A stretch of 64,000 nucleotides of DNA from Candidatus Microthrix parvicella Bio17-1 (GCF_000299415.1 NZ_AMPG01000003.1:124001-188000); one strand, 5' to 3'; counted from the stretch's first letter, positions 26,187 through 36,056 are shown. Program-made: numbers and translations. Notes: generated from the sequence alone by a model not told the origin.

Positions 26187-27407
26187 GTGAGGGTGGGAAA
26201 CAACCTCTCAAACGAAACACCCCTGCCGCAGATCGATTTGCTGAACGGCAACCTGTATGCCGCAAATCCGGAGCCCACCTATCGGTGGCTTCGGGATGAG
26301 GCCCCGATCTACTGGGACGACATCAACAACTTGTGGGGCATCAGTCGCTACGCGGACGTTGCGTTGGTCGACCGGGACTCCGAGCGGTACTCCAGCCTGG
26401 GTGCGTTCCGGCCGCTGAGCGTTCGAGATCCCGAGTTGAACCCGTCGATGATCAACTTCGACGATCCGCGCCATCAGGATCACCGGCGGTTGATCCACCG
26501 ACGCTTCACGCCGAGGGCGGTCGCCCGCCGCCAGGAACGCATCGATGAGGTGATCGATCAATTGATCAGCGAGGTCGAACGCCGCATCGCCGCGAGCGAG
26601 GAGGTGGATGCCGTCGAGCACCTGGCGGCACCCCTGCCCGCCATGATGATTGCCGAGGACCTGGGTTTTGGCGCCGAGCGCTGGCGCGACATCAAGCGCT
26701 GGTCCGAGGTGACCGTGCCGCTTGGTGGCGGCGACCGCTACATGACCGAGGAGGGCGCCAACTGCGCGTTCGAGGTGGCGATCGCCACCTCCGAGCTCAT
26801 CGAGGCCCGCCGAGCCAATCCCACCGACGACCTGGTGTCGGTGTGGACCCAGGCCGAAGTGGCCGGTCGCCCGATGAACGACGGTGAAATCGTCGCCGAG
26901 TGCCTCTTGGTGATCGATGGCGGCGCCGAGACCACCCGCACCGTGCTGGCCAACACGCTGTGGGCGTTGGCGGTTCACACCGACCAGCGCGACCTGTTGC
27001 GTGAGCAACCCGACTTGATCGATGGCCCGGCGGTTGAGGAGTTCATCCGCTGGACCACCCCGATCCTCAACATGTCCCGGGTGGTCACCGAGGATCACGA
27101 GCTGGGCGGGCAAAAGCTGAGCGCAGGGGAGATGGTGCTGTTGATGTACTCCTCGGCCAACCGCGACGAGCGGGTGTTCGACGAGCCCCAGCGGTTCGAT
27201 GTGACCCGGCAGCACAACAACCACATTGCATTCGGGCTGGGTACCCACTTCTGCCTGGGCGCCAGCCTGGCCCGTACCGAGATCCGCTCGATGATCGGGC
27301 AGGTACTCAAGCGGCTGCCCGACTGGTCGCTCAGCGACGAGGCGCCGCCCCGCTACGTGCCGGGAGCGTTCGTGCGCGGCGTCGAGCACTACCAGCTGGT
27401 GTTCTGA
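26187..27407 (+). CDS. Cytochrome P450, CYP142/CYP125-like
   Basis: A 406-residue soluble P450. The haem loop FGLGTHFCLGASLA puts the axial cysteine at C356. The I-helix GGAETTRT (about 248) carries the oxygen-activating Thr, and EEFIRW is the ExxR helix. The N-terminal YRWLRDEAPIYWDD and the DDPRHQDHRRLIHRRFTPR C-helix look like the actinobacterial CYP142/CYP125 branch, which oxidises steroid side chains. The first start is GTG 26187; a second GTG at 26193 is equally possible. The ferredoxin and reductase genes at 57.7 kb could supply electrons. Confidence 0.88.
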   Translation: MRVGNNLSNETPLPQIDLLNGNLYAANPEPTYRWLRDEAPIYWDDINNLWGISRYADVALVDRDSERYSSLGAFRPLSVRDPELNPSMINFDDPRHQDHRRLIHRRFTPRAVARRQERIDEVIDQLISEVERRIAASEEVDAVEHLAAPLPAMMIAEDLGFGAERWRDIKRWSEVTVPLGGGDRYMTEEGANCAFEVAIATSELIEARRANPTDDLVSVWTQAEVAGRPMNDGEIVAECLLVIDGGAETTRTVLANTLWALAVHTDQRDLLREQPDLIDGPAVEEFIRWTTPILNMSRVVTEDHELGGQKLSAGEMVLLMYSSANRDERVFDEPQRFDVTRQHNNHIAFGLGTHFCLGASLARTEIRSMIGQVLKRLPDWSLSDEAPPRYVPGAFVRGVEHYQLVF

Positions 27408-27456
27408 GTCCGCTGAACCTCCTTATTCTCTCCCTGACCCGACCGGAGCCACCGAC

Positions 27457-30400
27457 GTGAGCAGTTCCCCCGCCGAGCCGTTGTTCGATCCAACCGACCG
27501 GTTCTGGGAGGACCCGTCGCTGACCGAGCGCAACCGTCTTCGGTCCCGGCCGCCCCTGGCATCCCACGGCCGGATCGAGGCGGCCCGTGCTGCTCCGAGC
27601 CTGTGGCAGGCAGTCCGGCTGAACGCCGACGAGCCGGGCGGTCGTTTCGCCAGGTCACTCGACGGCGAGTGGGGCTTTGCCCACTTCGATCGTCCCGAGG
27701 CCGTCCCTGCAAGCGCTGTTGCGAACCCGGTGGTCGCGGGTGCCACCGAGGCGCCCATTGAGGTGCCCGGCGCATGGACGCTGCAGGGCTGGGACTCACC
27801 GATCTACACCAACGTGCAGATGCCGTTCCCGGGCAAGGCGCCCCTGGTGCCTGCCGACAACCCAACCGGGGTGTATCGGCGCACGCTGGAGGTGGACGTC
27901 GACTGGGCGGGGCGTGACGTCATTCTCAGCCTTGGGGGCGCCGAAAGCCTGGCCGTCGTCTACCTCGACGGGGTGTTCGTCGGCTTGGGCACCGACAGCC
28001 GGCTGGGCTCGGAGTTCGATCTCACGCCGTTCGTGGAGGTGGGCCGTTCGCATCTACTGGCCGTTGTGGTCATCCGCTGGTCGGCGGCCACCTGGATCGA
28101 GGACCAGGATCAGTGGTGGCACGGTGGCATCCAAGGGTCGGTCACGCTGTGGTCCCGTCCGGCGGTGCACCTTGACGACGTCGGCATGGTGCCCGGCCTG
28201 GCAGTTGACGGCACCACCGGCACCCTCAACGTCGATATCACCATCGGCGGCGACCTCGGCGGCGACCTCGGCGGCGACCTCGGCGGCGACCTCGGCGGCG
28301 GTCTGGCCGACGGTTCAACCGATGGCGCCAACGGTCCCGCCGAGGCCGGAGGTGCCGGCCCGGGTGATCCGCAGGTCACCCGGATCCTGCCGGCCTCCCG
28401 GTGGTGGGTGGGTGTTTCGGTCGAGCAGCTCGCCGGCACGGCGCTCCTCGAGTCCGAGCCGGTGGAGGTGACGGCCTTCGACGAGGCCAACGCCCTGGCC
28501 CGACTGCTCGCCTCGGACACCTGGCCAGGCCAGATGGTGCGCACCTCGTTGGAGGTGCCCGGCATCGAGGCCTGGAGTGACGAGCGCCCGACGCGCTACC
28601 GGGTGCTGGTGCAGCTGTGGCAAACCGCGTCCGATGCGGGCCCGCCCGACAGCGCTGTCGAACCGATCGAGGTGGCGGCGGTGCTCACCGGGTTCCGCTC
28701 GGTCGAGGTTGGTGGCCGCGAGCTGCGGATCAACGGCGCTGCCCCGCTGATCCGGGGGGTCAACCGGCACGAGCACAGCCCGACCCGGGGTCGCTACGTC
28801 GACCCGGAGACCACCTGGTTCGAGCTGTGCCTGGCCAAGCGGCTCAACGTCAACGCCGTCCGCACCGCCCATGCCCCGGCCGCCCCCTGGTTCTACGACT
28901 TCTGCGACGAGCTCGGTCTGTACGTCGTCGACGAGACCAACGTCGAGAGCCACGGCCGCCAGGTGTCACTGACCACCCAGCCCGGCTTCACCGGAGCCGT
29001 GATCGAGCGTGGGCTTCGCATGGCGGGCCGCGATCGCAACCATCCGTGCGTGATCGTGTGGTCGCTGGGTAACGAGGCGGGGGAGGGCCCCGCCCACCAC
29101 GGCCTCGCCGGAGCGCTTCGTTACCTCGATCCCAGCCGGCCGCTCAGCTACGAGGGGCCGATCATGTTCGACCTCGACGCCGACAACCCGGTGAGCGACC
29201 TGGTGGCGCCCATGTACCGCTCGGTTGAGGAGATCACCGCGTGGGCGAAGAGTCGCAAAGATCGCCGCCGACCGCTGATCCTGTGCGAGTACTCCCATGC
29301 GATGGGTAACTCCAACGGTGGGCTCGACGACTACTGGCGGGCCTTCCGCACCCATCACGGGTTGCAGGGTGGGTTCGTTTGGGAGTGGCGTGACCACGGT
29401 CTGGTCCGAGGCAATCACTCGTCGGCTTCCGCCGAGCATCCGGCGGGCGACGGTGGAATTCGCCGGCACTCCAATCATTTGTCGGCTTCCGCCGAGCATC
29501 CGGCGGGCGACGGCGAGACCCGCTGGGGCTACGGCGGTGACTTCGGTGAGCAGCGCCACGACGGCAACTTCGTCTTCGACGGTCTGCTGGGCCCCGACCT
29601 CGTGCCCCATCCGGCCTGTATCGAGCTGGCCCATCTGCAACGGTCGCTGCACCTTGAGGGCGTGGACGTGCGGCTCGGGCACCTGCGGTTGCACAACGAG
29701 CGCAGCTTCACCGACACCTCTGACGTGGTTGGCACCTGGCAGCTGGTGGCCGACGGTGTTGGTGTGGCCGGCGGAACCTGGGATGTACCGCAGGTTGAAC
29801 CGGGGAGTGAGGCCAAGGTGACGGTCCCGGTGCCCCCCGACCTGACCCGGTGGTCCGGTCAGGAGCTGGCTCTCACTGCAGAACTCGCCTTGGCCACGTC
29901 GACGTCGTGGGGGCCCGAGGGCCACGTGGTGGCCAGACACCAGTTTGAGTTACCGGCCGAAACGGCGCCGCGGCGCCACGGTGCCGTCACGACGGGCTCA
30001 GCCGAGGTGCTCTGCGAGCGGATGGATGATCGTTGGTCGCTCGGAGACGGATCGTGGGGCCTGGACGTCGACCGGCACCTCGGGGTGGTCGGGCTCTCAC
30101 GCTCGGGACATCCGTTGTTTGTCAATCGACCGGGGCACAGCCTGTGGCGGGCACCGATCGACAACGATGGCATGAAAACCGCCTGGATGAGCGGGTTCGG
30201 CCATCAGGACAGATGGCGCCAGGTTGGGTTGGACTCGGTGGATGGCCCCCAGACTCGACGCCTCGACCGGGTGACGGTGCGACGACGCGAGGACGGGGTT
30301 GCTGCGGTGCTGACAGGGGTGTTGGTCCCCCGGCGCCAAGACGGTGGTGATGGGCCCGAGCCACCCGAGTGCCCGATCACCGAACGTTGGTGGCTGCGAG

Positions 30401-30945
30401 GTGACGGAACCATCTCGATTGATGTCACCTGGCGGCTGCCGGAGGAACTGGCCGATCCGCCCAGAATCGGCCTCGTGCTGGCGCTCGACCCGTCGTTCGA
30501 CCAGTTGGAGAGCTCTGGGCTGGGCCCCCATGAGTGTCCGCCCGACCGGATCGAGGGCGCCGTGCTCGGGCGGTACAGGCGGAGGGCGTCCGAGGAACGC
30601 TGCCCCTATGTCGTTCCTCAGTGCTTCGGTCAACGCGCTGGCACCCGCTGGTTGTCAGCTGCTGCACCCGACCGGGGGACGTGGATCATCACCGGCGAGC
30701 AACCGTTCGTACACACCGCCCACCGCTATTCCGAGGGCCAACTCACCCGGGCCCTCCACGCCGATGCGCTCGAGCAGGAGAACTCGGTGTTCGTACATCT
30801 CGATGCAGCCCATCGTGGCGTCGGCACCGCCTCTTGCGGTCCGGACACGGCCGCCCGTCACCGCATCGCGGCCGGCACCCACCGTCTGGGTTTGACGCTC
30901 TCCTGGTTAGCGCCGTTCACCGAAAATCCCGGACACGACATGTGA
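27457..30945 (+). CDS. lacZ: Beta-galactosidase (glycoside hydrolase family 2)
   Basis: A 1162-residue LacZ-type enzyme, about 140 residues longer than E. coli LacZ. The order is sugar-binding jelly roll (about 60-230), Ig-like domain, TIM barrel with NRHEHSP near 434, acid/base E540 in SLGNEAGEG and nucleophile E611 in CEYSHAMGNSNG, then the C-terminal beta-sandwich domains. Two in-frame repeat arrays lengthen it: GGDL copies at 28246-28293 and a 60-bp duplication at 29412-29513 in the loop before WGYGGDFGE. All active-site residues I can place are intact. It follows the P450 by 49 bases. Function beyond lactose-type beta-galactoside hydrolysis is not certain. Confidence 0.9.
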   Translation: MSSSPAEPLFDPTDRFWEDPSLTERNRLRSRPPLASHGRIEAARAAPSLWQAVRLNADEPGGRFARSLDGEWGFAHFDRPEAVPASAVANPVVAGATEAPIEVPGAWTLQGWDSPIYTNVQMPFPGKAPLVPADNPTGVYRRTLEVDVDWAGRDVILSLGGAESLAVVYLDGVFVGLGTDSRLGSEFDLTPFVEVGRSHLLAVVVIRWSAATWIEDQDQWWHGGIQGSVTLWSRPAVHLDDVGMVPGLAVDGTTGTLNVDITIGGDLGGDLGGDLGGDLGGGLADGSTDGANGPAEAGGAGPGDPQVTRILPASRWWVGVSVEQLAGTALLESEPVEVTAFDEANALARLLASDTWPGQMVRTSLEVPGIEAWSDERPTRYRVLVQLWQTASDAGPPDSAVEPIEVAAVLTGFRSVEVGGRELRINGAAPLIRGVNRHEHSPTRGRYVDPETTWFELCLAKRLNVNAVRTAHAPAAPWFYDFCDELGLYVVDETNVESHGRQVSLTTQPGFTGAVIERGLRMAGRDRNHPCVIVWSLGNEAGEGPAHHGLAGALRYLDPSRPLSYEGPIMFDLDADNPVSDLVAPMYRSVEEITAWAKSRKDRRRPLILCEYSHAMGNSNGGLDDYWRAFRTHHGLQGGFVWEWRDHGLVRGNHSSASAEHPAGDGGIRRHSNHLSASAEHPAGDGETRWGYGGDFGEQRHDGNFVFDGLLGPDLVPHPACIELAHLQRSLHLEGVDVRLGHLRLHNERSFTDTSDVVGTWQLVADGVGVAGGTWDVPQVEPGSEAKVTVPVPPDLTRWSGQELALTAELALATSTSWGPEGHVVARHQFELPAETAPRRHGAVTTGSAEVLCERMDDRWSLGDGSWGLDVDRHLGVVGLSRSGHPLFVNRPGHSLWRAPIDNDGMKTAWMSGFGHQDRWRQVGLDSVDGPQTRRLDRVTVRRREDGVAAVLTGVLVPRRQDGGDGPEPPECPITERWWLRGDGTISIDVTWRLPEELADPPRIGLVLALDPSFDQLESSGLGPHECPPDRIEGAVLGRYRRRASEERCPYVVPQCFGQRAGTRWLSAAAPDRGTWIITGEQPFVHTAHRYSEGQLTRALHADALEQENSVFVHLDAAHRGVGTASCGPDTAARHRIAAGTHRLGLTLSWLAPFTENPGHDM
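28246..28293 (+). repeat. Four perfect 12-bp tandem repeats inside lacZ
   Basis: GGCGGCGACCTC occurs four times head to tail, followed by a diverged fifth copy, encoding GGDL repeats. The unit is a multiple of three, so copy-number changes would keep the reading frame and alter only a linker. Confidence 0.9.
29412..29513 (+). repeat. 60-bp direct repeat with internal palindrome inside lacZ
   Basis: A 33-bp segment at 29421-29453 recurs exactly at 29481-29513, and the nine bases before each copy are also similar. Each copy contains CCGCCG and CGGCGG arms around a six-base loop. It encodes SASAEHPAGDG twice, in a loop between the barrel strand and WGYGGDFGE. Confidence 0.9.
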
Positions 30946-30962
30946 TCGTCCGGAGACCCTCA

Positions 30963-31006
30963 AACGGGGCAGTCGGTGCTGGAACATGCTCGAATCAAGC
31001 CCCGTT
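30963..31006. terminator. Possible hairpin between convergent genes
   Basis: AACGGGGC (30963-30970) and its complement (30999-31006) could pair across a 28-base loop, between lacZ (ends 30945) and the patatin gene (ends 31037). The long loop and lack of a T run make it a weak call. Confidence 0.3.
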
Positions 31007-31036
31007 CAAATCGTCGCCGACTTTGTCTGACGGTGG

Positions 31037-34000
31037 CTAGATGACGGGGGGCGTTGAGGGGGCGCCGTCGCTCGAACCGGCCGCGTCCAGCGCGCGTTGG
31101 GTCTGGACGAATCCCAGCATGCGGTATGCCTCGAAGTCTCGGTGGTCCATCAGCTGGTACCCGGTGGAAATATCGGGGAAGTCAGCGTTCTGTTCCGCGT
31201 AAGAATGCACGTCCCACGGCGCATCCCCGATCAACGCCGCCTCGATGACCGTGATCTTCCCGGGGATGCGATCACCATCTGGTGTTTGCGATGGGTAGGA
31301 GAACGTTCCGGTCACGAACGACCTCGGGGCCGTCGCTACCGACTCCCCATCCCGCAGCAAGCGACGTTCCCGACGGCAGGGCTTCTTTGGGCTCCGCAAC
31401 GGTTCAAGCTCAAGGTCGAACTCCACGCCTAGCTCTTCACGGGCCAGCGCTATGGCCTGGGCCAGGGTCTCAAATGAGCTCGTTCCATCCCCAGCAGCGC
31501 TGATCATCCAAATCTCGCAGCAGCCCCGACGCAACAGCTCCACCAATCCAAGATTCTCCCAATGCCCACCGTCGGTCAGGTAAATGAACCGGGCAGTCCG
31601 GTCGTAGAACCCGGTGAACTCACGGAGGTACCAGGGCCATTTCGCCGTCCAGAGTTTCCGGCGGAGGCCCATTGCTGCTGGCCGGCCCTGGAGGAGCATG
31701 GGGTTCGGCACCCAAACCCCAAGGCGAAGGTTCAGCACGGCCATCAGGCGGCCCTGGTTTTGTACGGAGTTCTTGCCCATCGCCGGCGAGAATGCTGCAC
31801 CTGACATTGCGATGGTGCTGCCGACATCGACGTCAGCCAGATCCCCGGCGATATCCAGATACTCTCTCGTGCGCATCCAGCCGACTTCCGGACCTCCGAT
31901 CCAGGACCGAGAGAAGGTAAACGAACCTCCCGCCCGACCAGGAGCGGCCTCACCGCTGCCACGAATGTTCGCTGTCGTGCAAACCACCCACTCCGTAGCC
32001 GGGTCGCTCGACGAGGAACTGGGCATCCCAACTTCGGTCCACTTCCAGCTCTTCTTCAATCGAGGAGTCACGGAACGATCCGACGGGGAGCCCGGATTTG
32101 CCTGCATCAAATACGCACGGTTCAGCCTGCCGCCGTACACCGAAAAGAGCGACCATGCATGAGCTGACGGTCCGCATACCCACCCCAGGAGGAGGACGCC
32201 AAGTGCGATCAGCCACCTTGTCCAGCTCGGGAGATAGACGTTGAAGAGCTCGCCCGTCGCTCCGGCGAGTCGGCCGCTCGGCCCATTGGCCACCGCCACA
32301 TTGCCGATGGTGGCCAAGAGCACCAGTGCCACAGCGAACGCAACTGCGCCGACCAAGGCATCCAGTATGCGTGAACCACCTCGGATGCCGCTCAAACCAC
32401 CGAGCGCCTTTGTTGCGGGCTGGAAGTAGCGACCAAGCGCCGCCGCGGTTGCCAGCAATGCCGGCAGCCAAACTGCCGACCCAGAACCACCGGCCGGACC
32501 GCTGGGCAGGTTGCCCACGGCGTTGGGTACGGCCTGGATGAACCATGGGAAACCCACGAGCACCAGGAAGGTCCAGACAGCCCCGAGCGCCAAGGCGCTC
32601 GGAATATCATGCCCGTCGGCAACGAGTTTCGAGCGCTGCAGGCGACGAGCGAGGCGCGGCCACGCTGTAACAATCCAGGCAATGCCCCCCAACAACAGTT
32701 CGGCCACTCCAGCAACGACCATCCACGTCTCGATGGAAAGCGGTTCGCGGCCTGATGTTCCGGAGTGCTGCTCCAGGAGTGGTTGTTGGTCTATCGACAC
32801 AGCCCGCTTCACTGAGTCCTCAGTTCGCACCGATGGCGGGCCTGCGCTTGATCCTTCCAACGCTCCAATCGAAACTGACGGCTCTGCCGCAACGACGACC
32901 GACGGGACTTCCTGGTCGCCCGTGTGATGCTCGCCGATGATGCCATCGCCGAGAATGAGTGAGGGCTGGCGGACCACCTCAAGACCGCCATCGTTCGACT
33001 CGGCCACCACGGCGTCCGTGACGTAGAGGCCAGCCTGGGGGCTGCGGATCCTCAGAAAGCTCAAAATGCTCCAACACAGCGTGCCAGGTGGGCAAGGAGC
33101 CAACGAACGTTCCGTGGGTACGTCCGCCGCCTGCGGTGCCGTGCGAACCGTTCCCCACGTCGGCTTCAACGAAACGAGATAGCCCGGCCCGTCCGTCGCG
33201 AGGCCATCATTTCCGCCCTTCGCTGGGGGTAGCGGTACCGCTGCCGAATAGGTGACCTTCGCAACGCTCACCTCAGGCTGGTCGGTGATGTCAAGTATCG
33301 GGGTGCGTGCATCCAGTTCGGGGTGAGAAAGCCCGATGGCCCACCCCAAGGGCAGGACGATGATGGATGCCACAGCCAGCAGGATCAGCAGATTGACAAC
33401 AAGTCCACCCAGCAGGGCACCGACCGCACCGGCAATCACCGAGAATGACGAGACCAGGTAGTCCGTGTGGTGACGCACCCATCGCTCTTCAGCGCTTCGC
33501 GGCGCGAAGACATGTTCCCCCGGTTGAACGCTCGACTCTGGTGACCGCATCGACTGCCAGGCACCTGCCATATAGGCACCGCCCGACACTGAAGTGATGT
33601 ACTTCGGTATCGGCAACTTGGAAGTTTGGATGGCTTGCAATGCCCCGAGAGAGAATGAGGCAGACCGGATACCACCGCCCGACAGACAGATGCCCAAACG
33701 TGGCTGGTCGGGCTCGGGCTTGAACTCCTCGGGTCGCTGATTTCTGCCAGCTGACCACTCTGGTAGTTGGTGAGTCTTGTCCTTACAGACTTTCTCGTCC
33801 CCGGAGTTGCCGACCTTGCCGGCGTCGAGCACGCGTTCGACTCGCAACCGCCAGAGTGCACTGATGCTCGCAGCCACGAAGAAGCAGACCCCGAGCGTGA
33901 GGTTGATCCACTTGAGCCAAGCAAGTGCTCTCATGCCATCCACGGCTGCATCGGGTATCGAGTGGTTGAGGCTGAAGAACATCAGTGCGTTCTCGATGAC

Positions 34001-34378
34001 GTCCGCCAACCCGGCTGCGGCCACGAGAACGGCACCGAATCCTGCCCATTGGTGAATCCGGCGGCTCGCCGGACCGAAGCGGTTCGGGTCGCTCCCACTT
34101 ATTTGCGCGGCGCGGTCCCGAAGAAACCCCAGCCAAGCGAACCCGGCGATCACGTAGACGAGAGAGAACAGACAATCAAGCGTCAGAAGCCATCGATCGT
34201 CGTTGGGGAGGAGTACCGGCATGACATCGGAGTGAAGGGACCACGTCCAAACGCGGTGATCCTCAGTCCTGCAGATGATGCAGGTCAGCAAGCTGAATGC
34301 GATCACAAGGAGAGTGATGGGGAGGGCGCCACCGACGAGACGGCGACTCGGCGGCTGGCTGTCGGATTCGCAGACCAT
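31037..34378 (-). CDS. Very large membrane-bound patatin-like phospholipase
   Basis: A 1113-residue protein. Residues about 15-180 hold four membrane segments. A patatin domain then begins with LGICLSGGGIRSASFSLGAL, and the nucleophile is S265 in SVSGGAYMAG. A long insert with several more membrane segments (about 320-350 and 550-770) splits the domain; the catalytic Asp is D936 in YLTDGGHWENLG. Patatins hydrolyse lipid acyl esters. ATG 34378 has GGGGAGG 6 bases upstream and is preferred over the ATG 27 codons earlier. The upstream DNA is AT-rich (TTCAATTGAATATAAC), and codon use looks less GC-biased than its neighbours, suggesting acquisition by transfer. It borders a decayed restriction-modification locus. 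Confidence 0.78.
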   Translation of the reverse strand: MVCESDSQPPSRRLVGGALPITLLVIAFSLLTCIICRTEDHRVWTWSLHSDVMPVLLPNDDRWLLTLDCLFSLVYVIAGFAWLGFLRDRAAQISGSDPNRFGPASRRIHQWAGFGAVLVAAAGLADVIENALMFFSLNHSIPDAAVDGMRALAWLKWINLTLGVCFFVAASISALWRLRVERVLDAGKVGNSGDEKVCKDKTHQLPEWSAGRNQRPEEFKPEPDQPRLGICLSGGGIRSASFSLGALQAIQTSKLPIPKYITSVSGGAYMAGAWQSMRSPESSVQPGEHVFAPRSAEERWVRHHTDYLVSSFSVIAGAVGALLGGLVVNLLILLAVASIIVLPLGWAIGLSHPELDARTPILDITDQPEVSVAKVTYSAAVPLPPAKGGNDGLATDGPGYLVSLKPTWGTVRTAPQAADVPTERSLAPCPPGTLCWSILSFLRIRSPQAGLYVTDAVVAESNDGGLEVVRQPSLILGDGIIGEHHTGDQEVPSVVVAAEPSVSIGALEGSSAGPPSVRTEDSVKRAVSIDQQPLLEQHSGTSGREPLSIETWMVVAGVAELLLGGIAWIVTAWPRLARRLQRSKLVADGHDIPSALALGAVWTFLVLVGFPWFIQAVPNAVGNLPSGPAGGSGSAVWLPALLATAAALGRYFQPATKALGGLSGIRGGSRILDALVGAVAFAVALVLLATIGNVAVANGPSGRLAGATGELFNVYLPSWTRWLIALGVLLLGWVCGPSAHAWSLFSVYGGRLNRAYLMQANPGSPSDRSVTPRLKKSWKWTEVGMPSSSSSDPATEWVVCTTANIRGSGEAAPGRAGGSFTFSRSWIGGPEVGWMRTREYLDIAGDLADVDVGSTIAMSGAAFSPAMGKNSVQNQGRLMAVLNLRLGVWVPNPMLLQGRPAAMGLRRKLWTAKWPWYLREFTGFYDRTARFIYLTDGGHWENLGLVELLRRGCCEIWMISAAGDGTSSFETLAQAIALAREELGVEFDLELEPLRSPKKPCRRERRLLRDGESVATAPRSFVTGTFSYPSQTPDGDRIPGKITVIEAALIGDAPWDVHSYAEQNADFPDISTGYQLMDHRDFEAYRMLGFVQTQRALDAAGSSDGAPSTPPVI

Positions 34379-34578
34379 GAATCCTCCCCTACGGTATTCA
34401 ATTGAATATAACTCACGGGAGTTCGATTGGGAAGTGTCAATTTCGCGGAGGATTCCCACGACCGCGGAGCGTTCATCCGGCCATCATCGTGAAGGTGGGC
34501 CTCTGCCCCGGGCAACTCGCCTCCGACGAAGGGTTAGCCTCGCCGACGTAGTGCGACACGCACACGGGAGGGGAGCGC

Positions 34579-35487
34579 ATGGCAAAATTGTGTGAGGGAC
34601 GGGTGTGTCTGGTGACCGGTGCCGGGCGGGGCATCGGCCGCGAGCATGCGCTGATGCTGGCCGAGCACGGCGCCAAAGTGGTGGTGAACGACCTTGGCGG
34701 CGACCGTCGCGGAGACGGCGGTGAGGACGATGGTCCTGCGCACCAGGTGGTGGCCGAGATCGTCGAGGCGGGCGGCGAGGCGGTGGCCGATGGTGGCAAC
34801 GTCGCAGACTTTGCCGAGGCCAAGTCGATGGTTGACCTGGCGATCGAGAGCTACGGGCGTCTGGACGTCGTGATCAACAACGCAGGCATCCTCCGTGACC
34901 GCATGCTGGTCAACATGACCGAAGCCGAGTGGGACGCGGTGATCGCCGTGCACCTGAAAGGCACCTTTGGGCCGGCGCACCATGCGGCCCAGTATTGGAG
35001 GGAGCGGTCCAAGGCCGGTGAAGAGGTGGACGCACGCATCATCAACACCACCTCGCCGTCGGGCATCTACGGCAACGTCGGCCAGACCAACTACGGCGCC
35101 GCCAAAGCGGGCATTGCGGCGTTCACGGTCATCGCTGCCAAGGAGTTGGCTCGCTACGGGGTCACCGCCAACGCCATCGCCCCGGCTGCGCTCACCCGCA
35201 TGACCGAGGACCTGGGCATGGGGCAGGCGTCCGAGGAGGACAAGGCGCAGATGTCGCCCCATTGGATCGCCCCGCTGGTCACGTGGTTGGCCAGCGAGGA
35301 GAGCCGGGGTGTGACCGGCCGGGTGTTCGACATCACCGGTCGAGCCATGTCGGTGTCGGAAGGCTGGCACCGGGGCCCAACGGTCGACCCCACCGACGAT
35401 CCGACTCGGGTCGGCCCGCTGGTCGAGGAGATCGTGGCTGCTGCCCGACCAAATGCCGATATGTCCGGTCGCGACGAGCAGGTCTGA
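34579..35487 (+). CDS. SDR family 3-hydroxyacyl-CoA-type dehydrogenase
   Basis: A 302-residue classical SDR. The glycine motif is TGAGRGIGREHALM, the NAG motif NNAGILRDRML, and the catalytic set Ser (NTTSPSGIYG) and YGAAK are all present. The extended DLGGDRRGDGGEDDGPA loop after the second strand is typical of the MFE-2/HSD17B4-like 3-hydroxyacyl-CoA dehydrogenases of actinobacteria. A strong GGGAGGGGAG site precedes ATG 34579. The protein may take part in fatty acid or steroid side-chain oxidation with the FadD and FadE enzymes in the window. Confidence 0.85.
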   Translation: MAKLCEGRVCLVTGAGRGIGREHALMLAEHGAKVVVNDLGGDRRGDGGEDDGPAHQVVAEIVEAGGEAVADGGNVADFAEAKSMVDLAIESYGRLDVVINNAGILRDRMLVNMTEAEWDAVIAVHLKGTFGPAHHAAQYWRERSKAGEEVDARIINTTSPSGIYGNVGQTNYGAAKAGIAAFTVIAAKELARYGVTANAIAPAALTRMTEDLGMGQASEEDKAQMSPHWIAPLVTWLASEESRGVTGRVFDITGRAMSVSEGWHRGPTVDPTDDPTRVGPLVEEIVAAARPNADMSGRDEQV

Positions 35488-35500
35488 CCCGGGCACGGAT

Positions 35501-36056
35501 CTACCCAGCTACCAAAACCAGGTTGACGCTGCGGTCAGCAACTATTGGAGTGTGCGGCAGTCCCAGGCCAAGCGCTCGCGGGCGTCGGGCGTTTTGAACA
35601 CCGGGACAGGGCGGAGGTGACAGGTGGCCGCCACCTGGACGCGCTTCAGGAGCTGGTGGTCAGCGTGTTCGTTGACGCAGGCATTCCTGCACATCTCATC
35701 GACGTGAAAAGCGGCCGATCGCCGGGTACTTCCGACGGTGTCAATGGCAGGCAACAGCCCGGGGCAGAACTACAACAACCGGCCGGACTCGGCGCTCGGC
35801 CAGGCGCTCGATGCCTGGAAGGCCGCCGAGCGCGAGATTGTCGACGGCCCCTTGCGCCCGTGGCTTGGCTAGTTCATGCTCCTGGAAGACGACGACGCGT
35901 TCAACACCACCGTGAGGGGCCGTCTTTGAAGGAGCCACTGACGCCGACCGCTACCTCATCGTCTTCGAGCGGATGGTACGGGAACGGCTGCTCGACGCAG
36001 CTTGCCTCATCATGGGCGCCATGGAGAGCGGTCGATTTTTCAGCCGCCGGTGAAGA
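35501..36056 (+). pseudogene. Decayed XhoI/PaeR7I-type restriction endonuclease
   Basis: No continuous frame, but fragments follow the family order. AAVSNYWSVRQSQAKRSRAS runs to a stop at 35618; a -1 shift gives VTGGRHLDALQELVVSVFVD; a third frame reads AGYFRRCQW; then SPGQNYNNRPDSALGQALDA runs to a stop at 35870, followed by FMLLEDDDAF and, in another frame, DADRYLIVFERMVRERLLDA. This is the layout I know for XhoI/PaeR7I endonucleases, with an internal deletion that removes the catalytic lysine region. The gene starts just after the SDR stop and ends tail to tail with the methylase remnant. It cannot make an active enzyme. Confidence 0.68.

Noticed and set aside
29401-29520. CRISPR-like spaced repeats
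   Set aside because: Only two copies, in frame inside lacZ; no cas genes or further repeats.
34379-34459. Earlier ATG for the patatin gene
   Set aside because: The later ATG has an excellent GGGGAGG site, and the extra 27 residues show no conservation pattern I can see.
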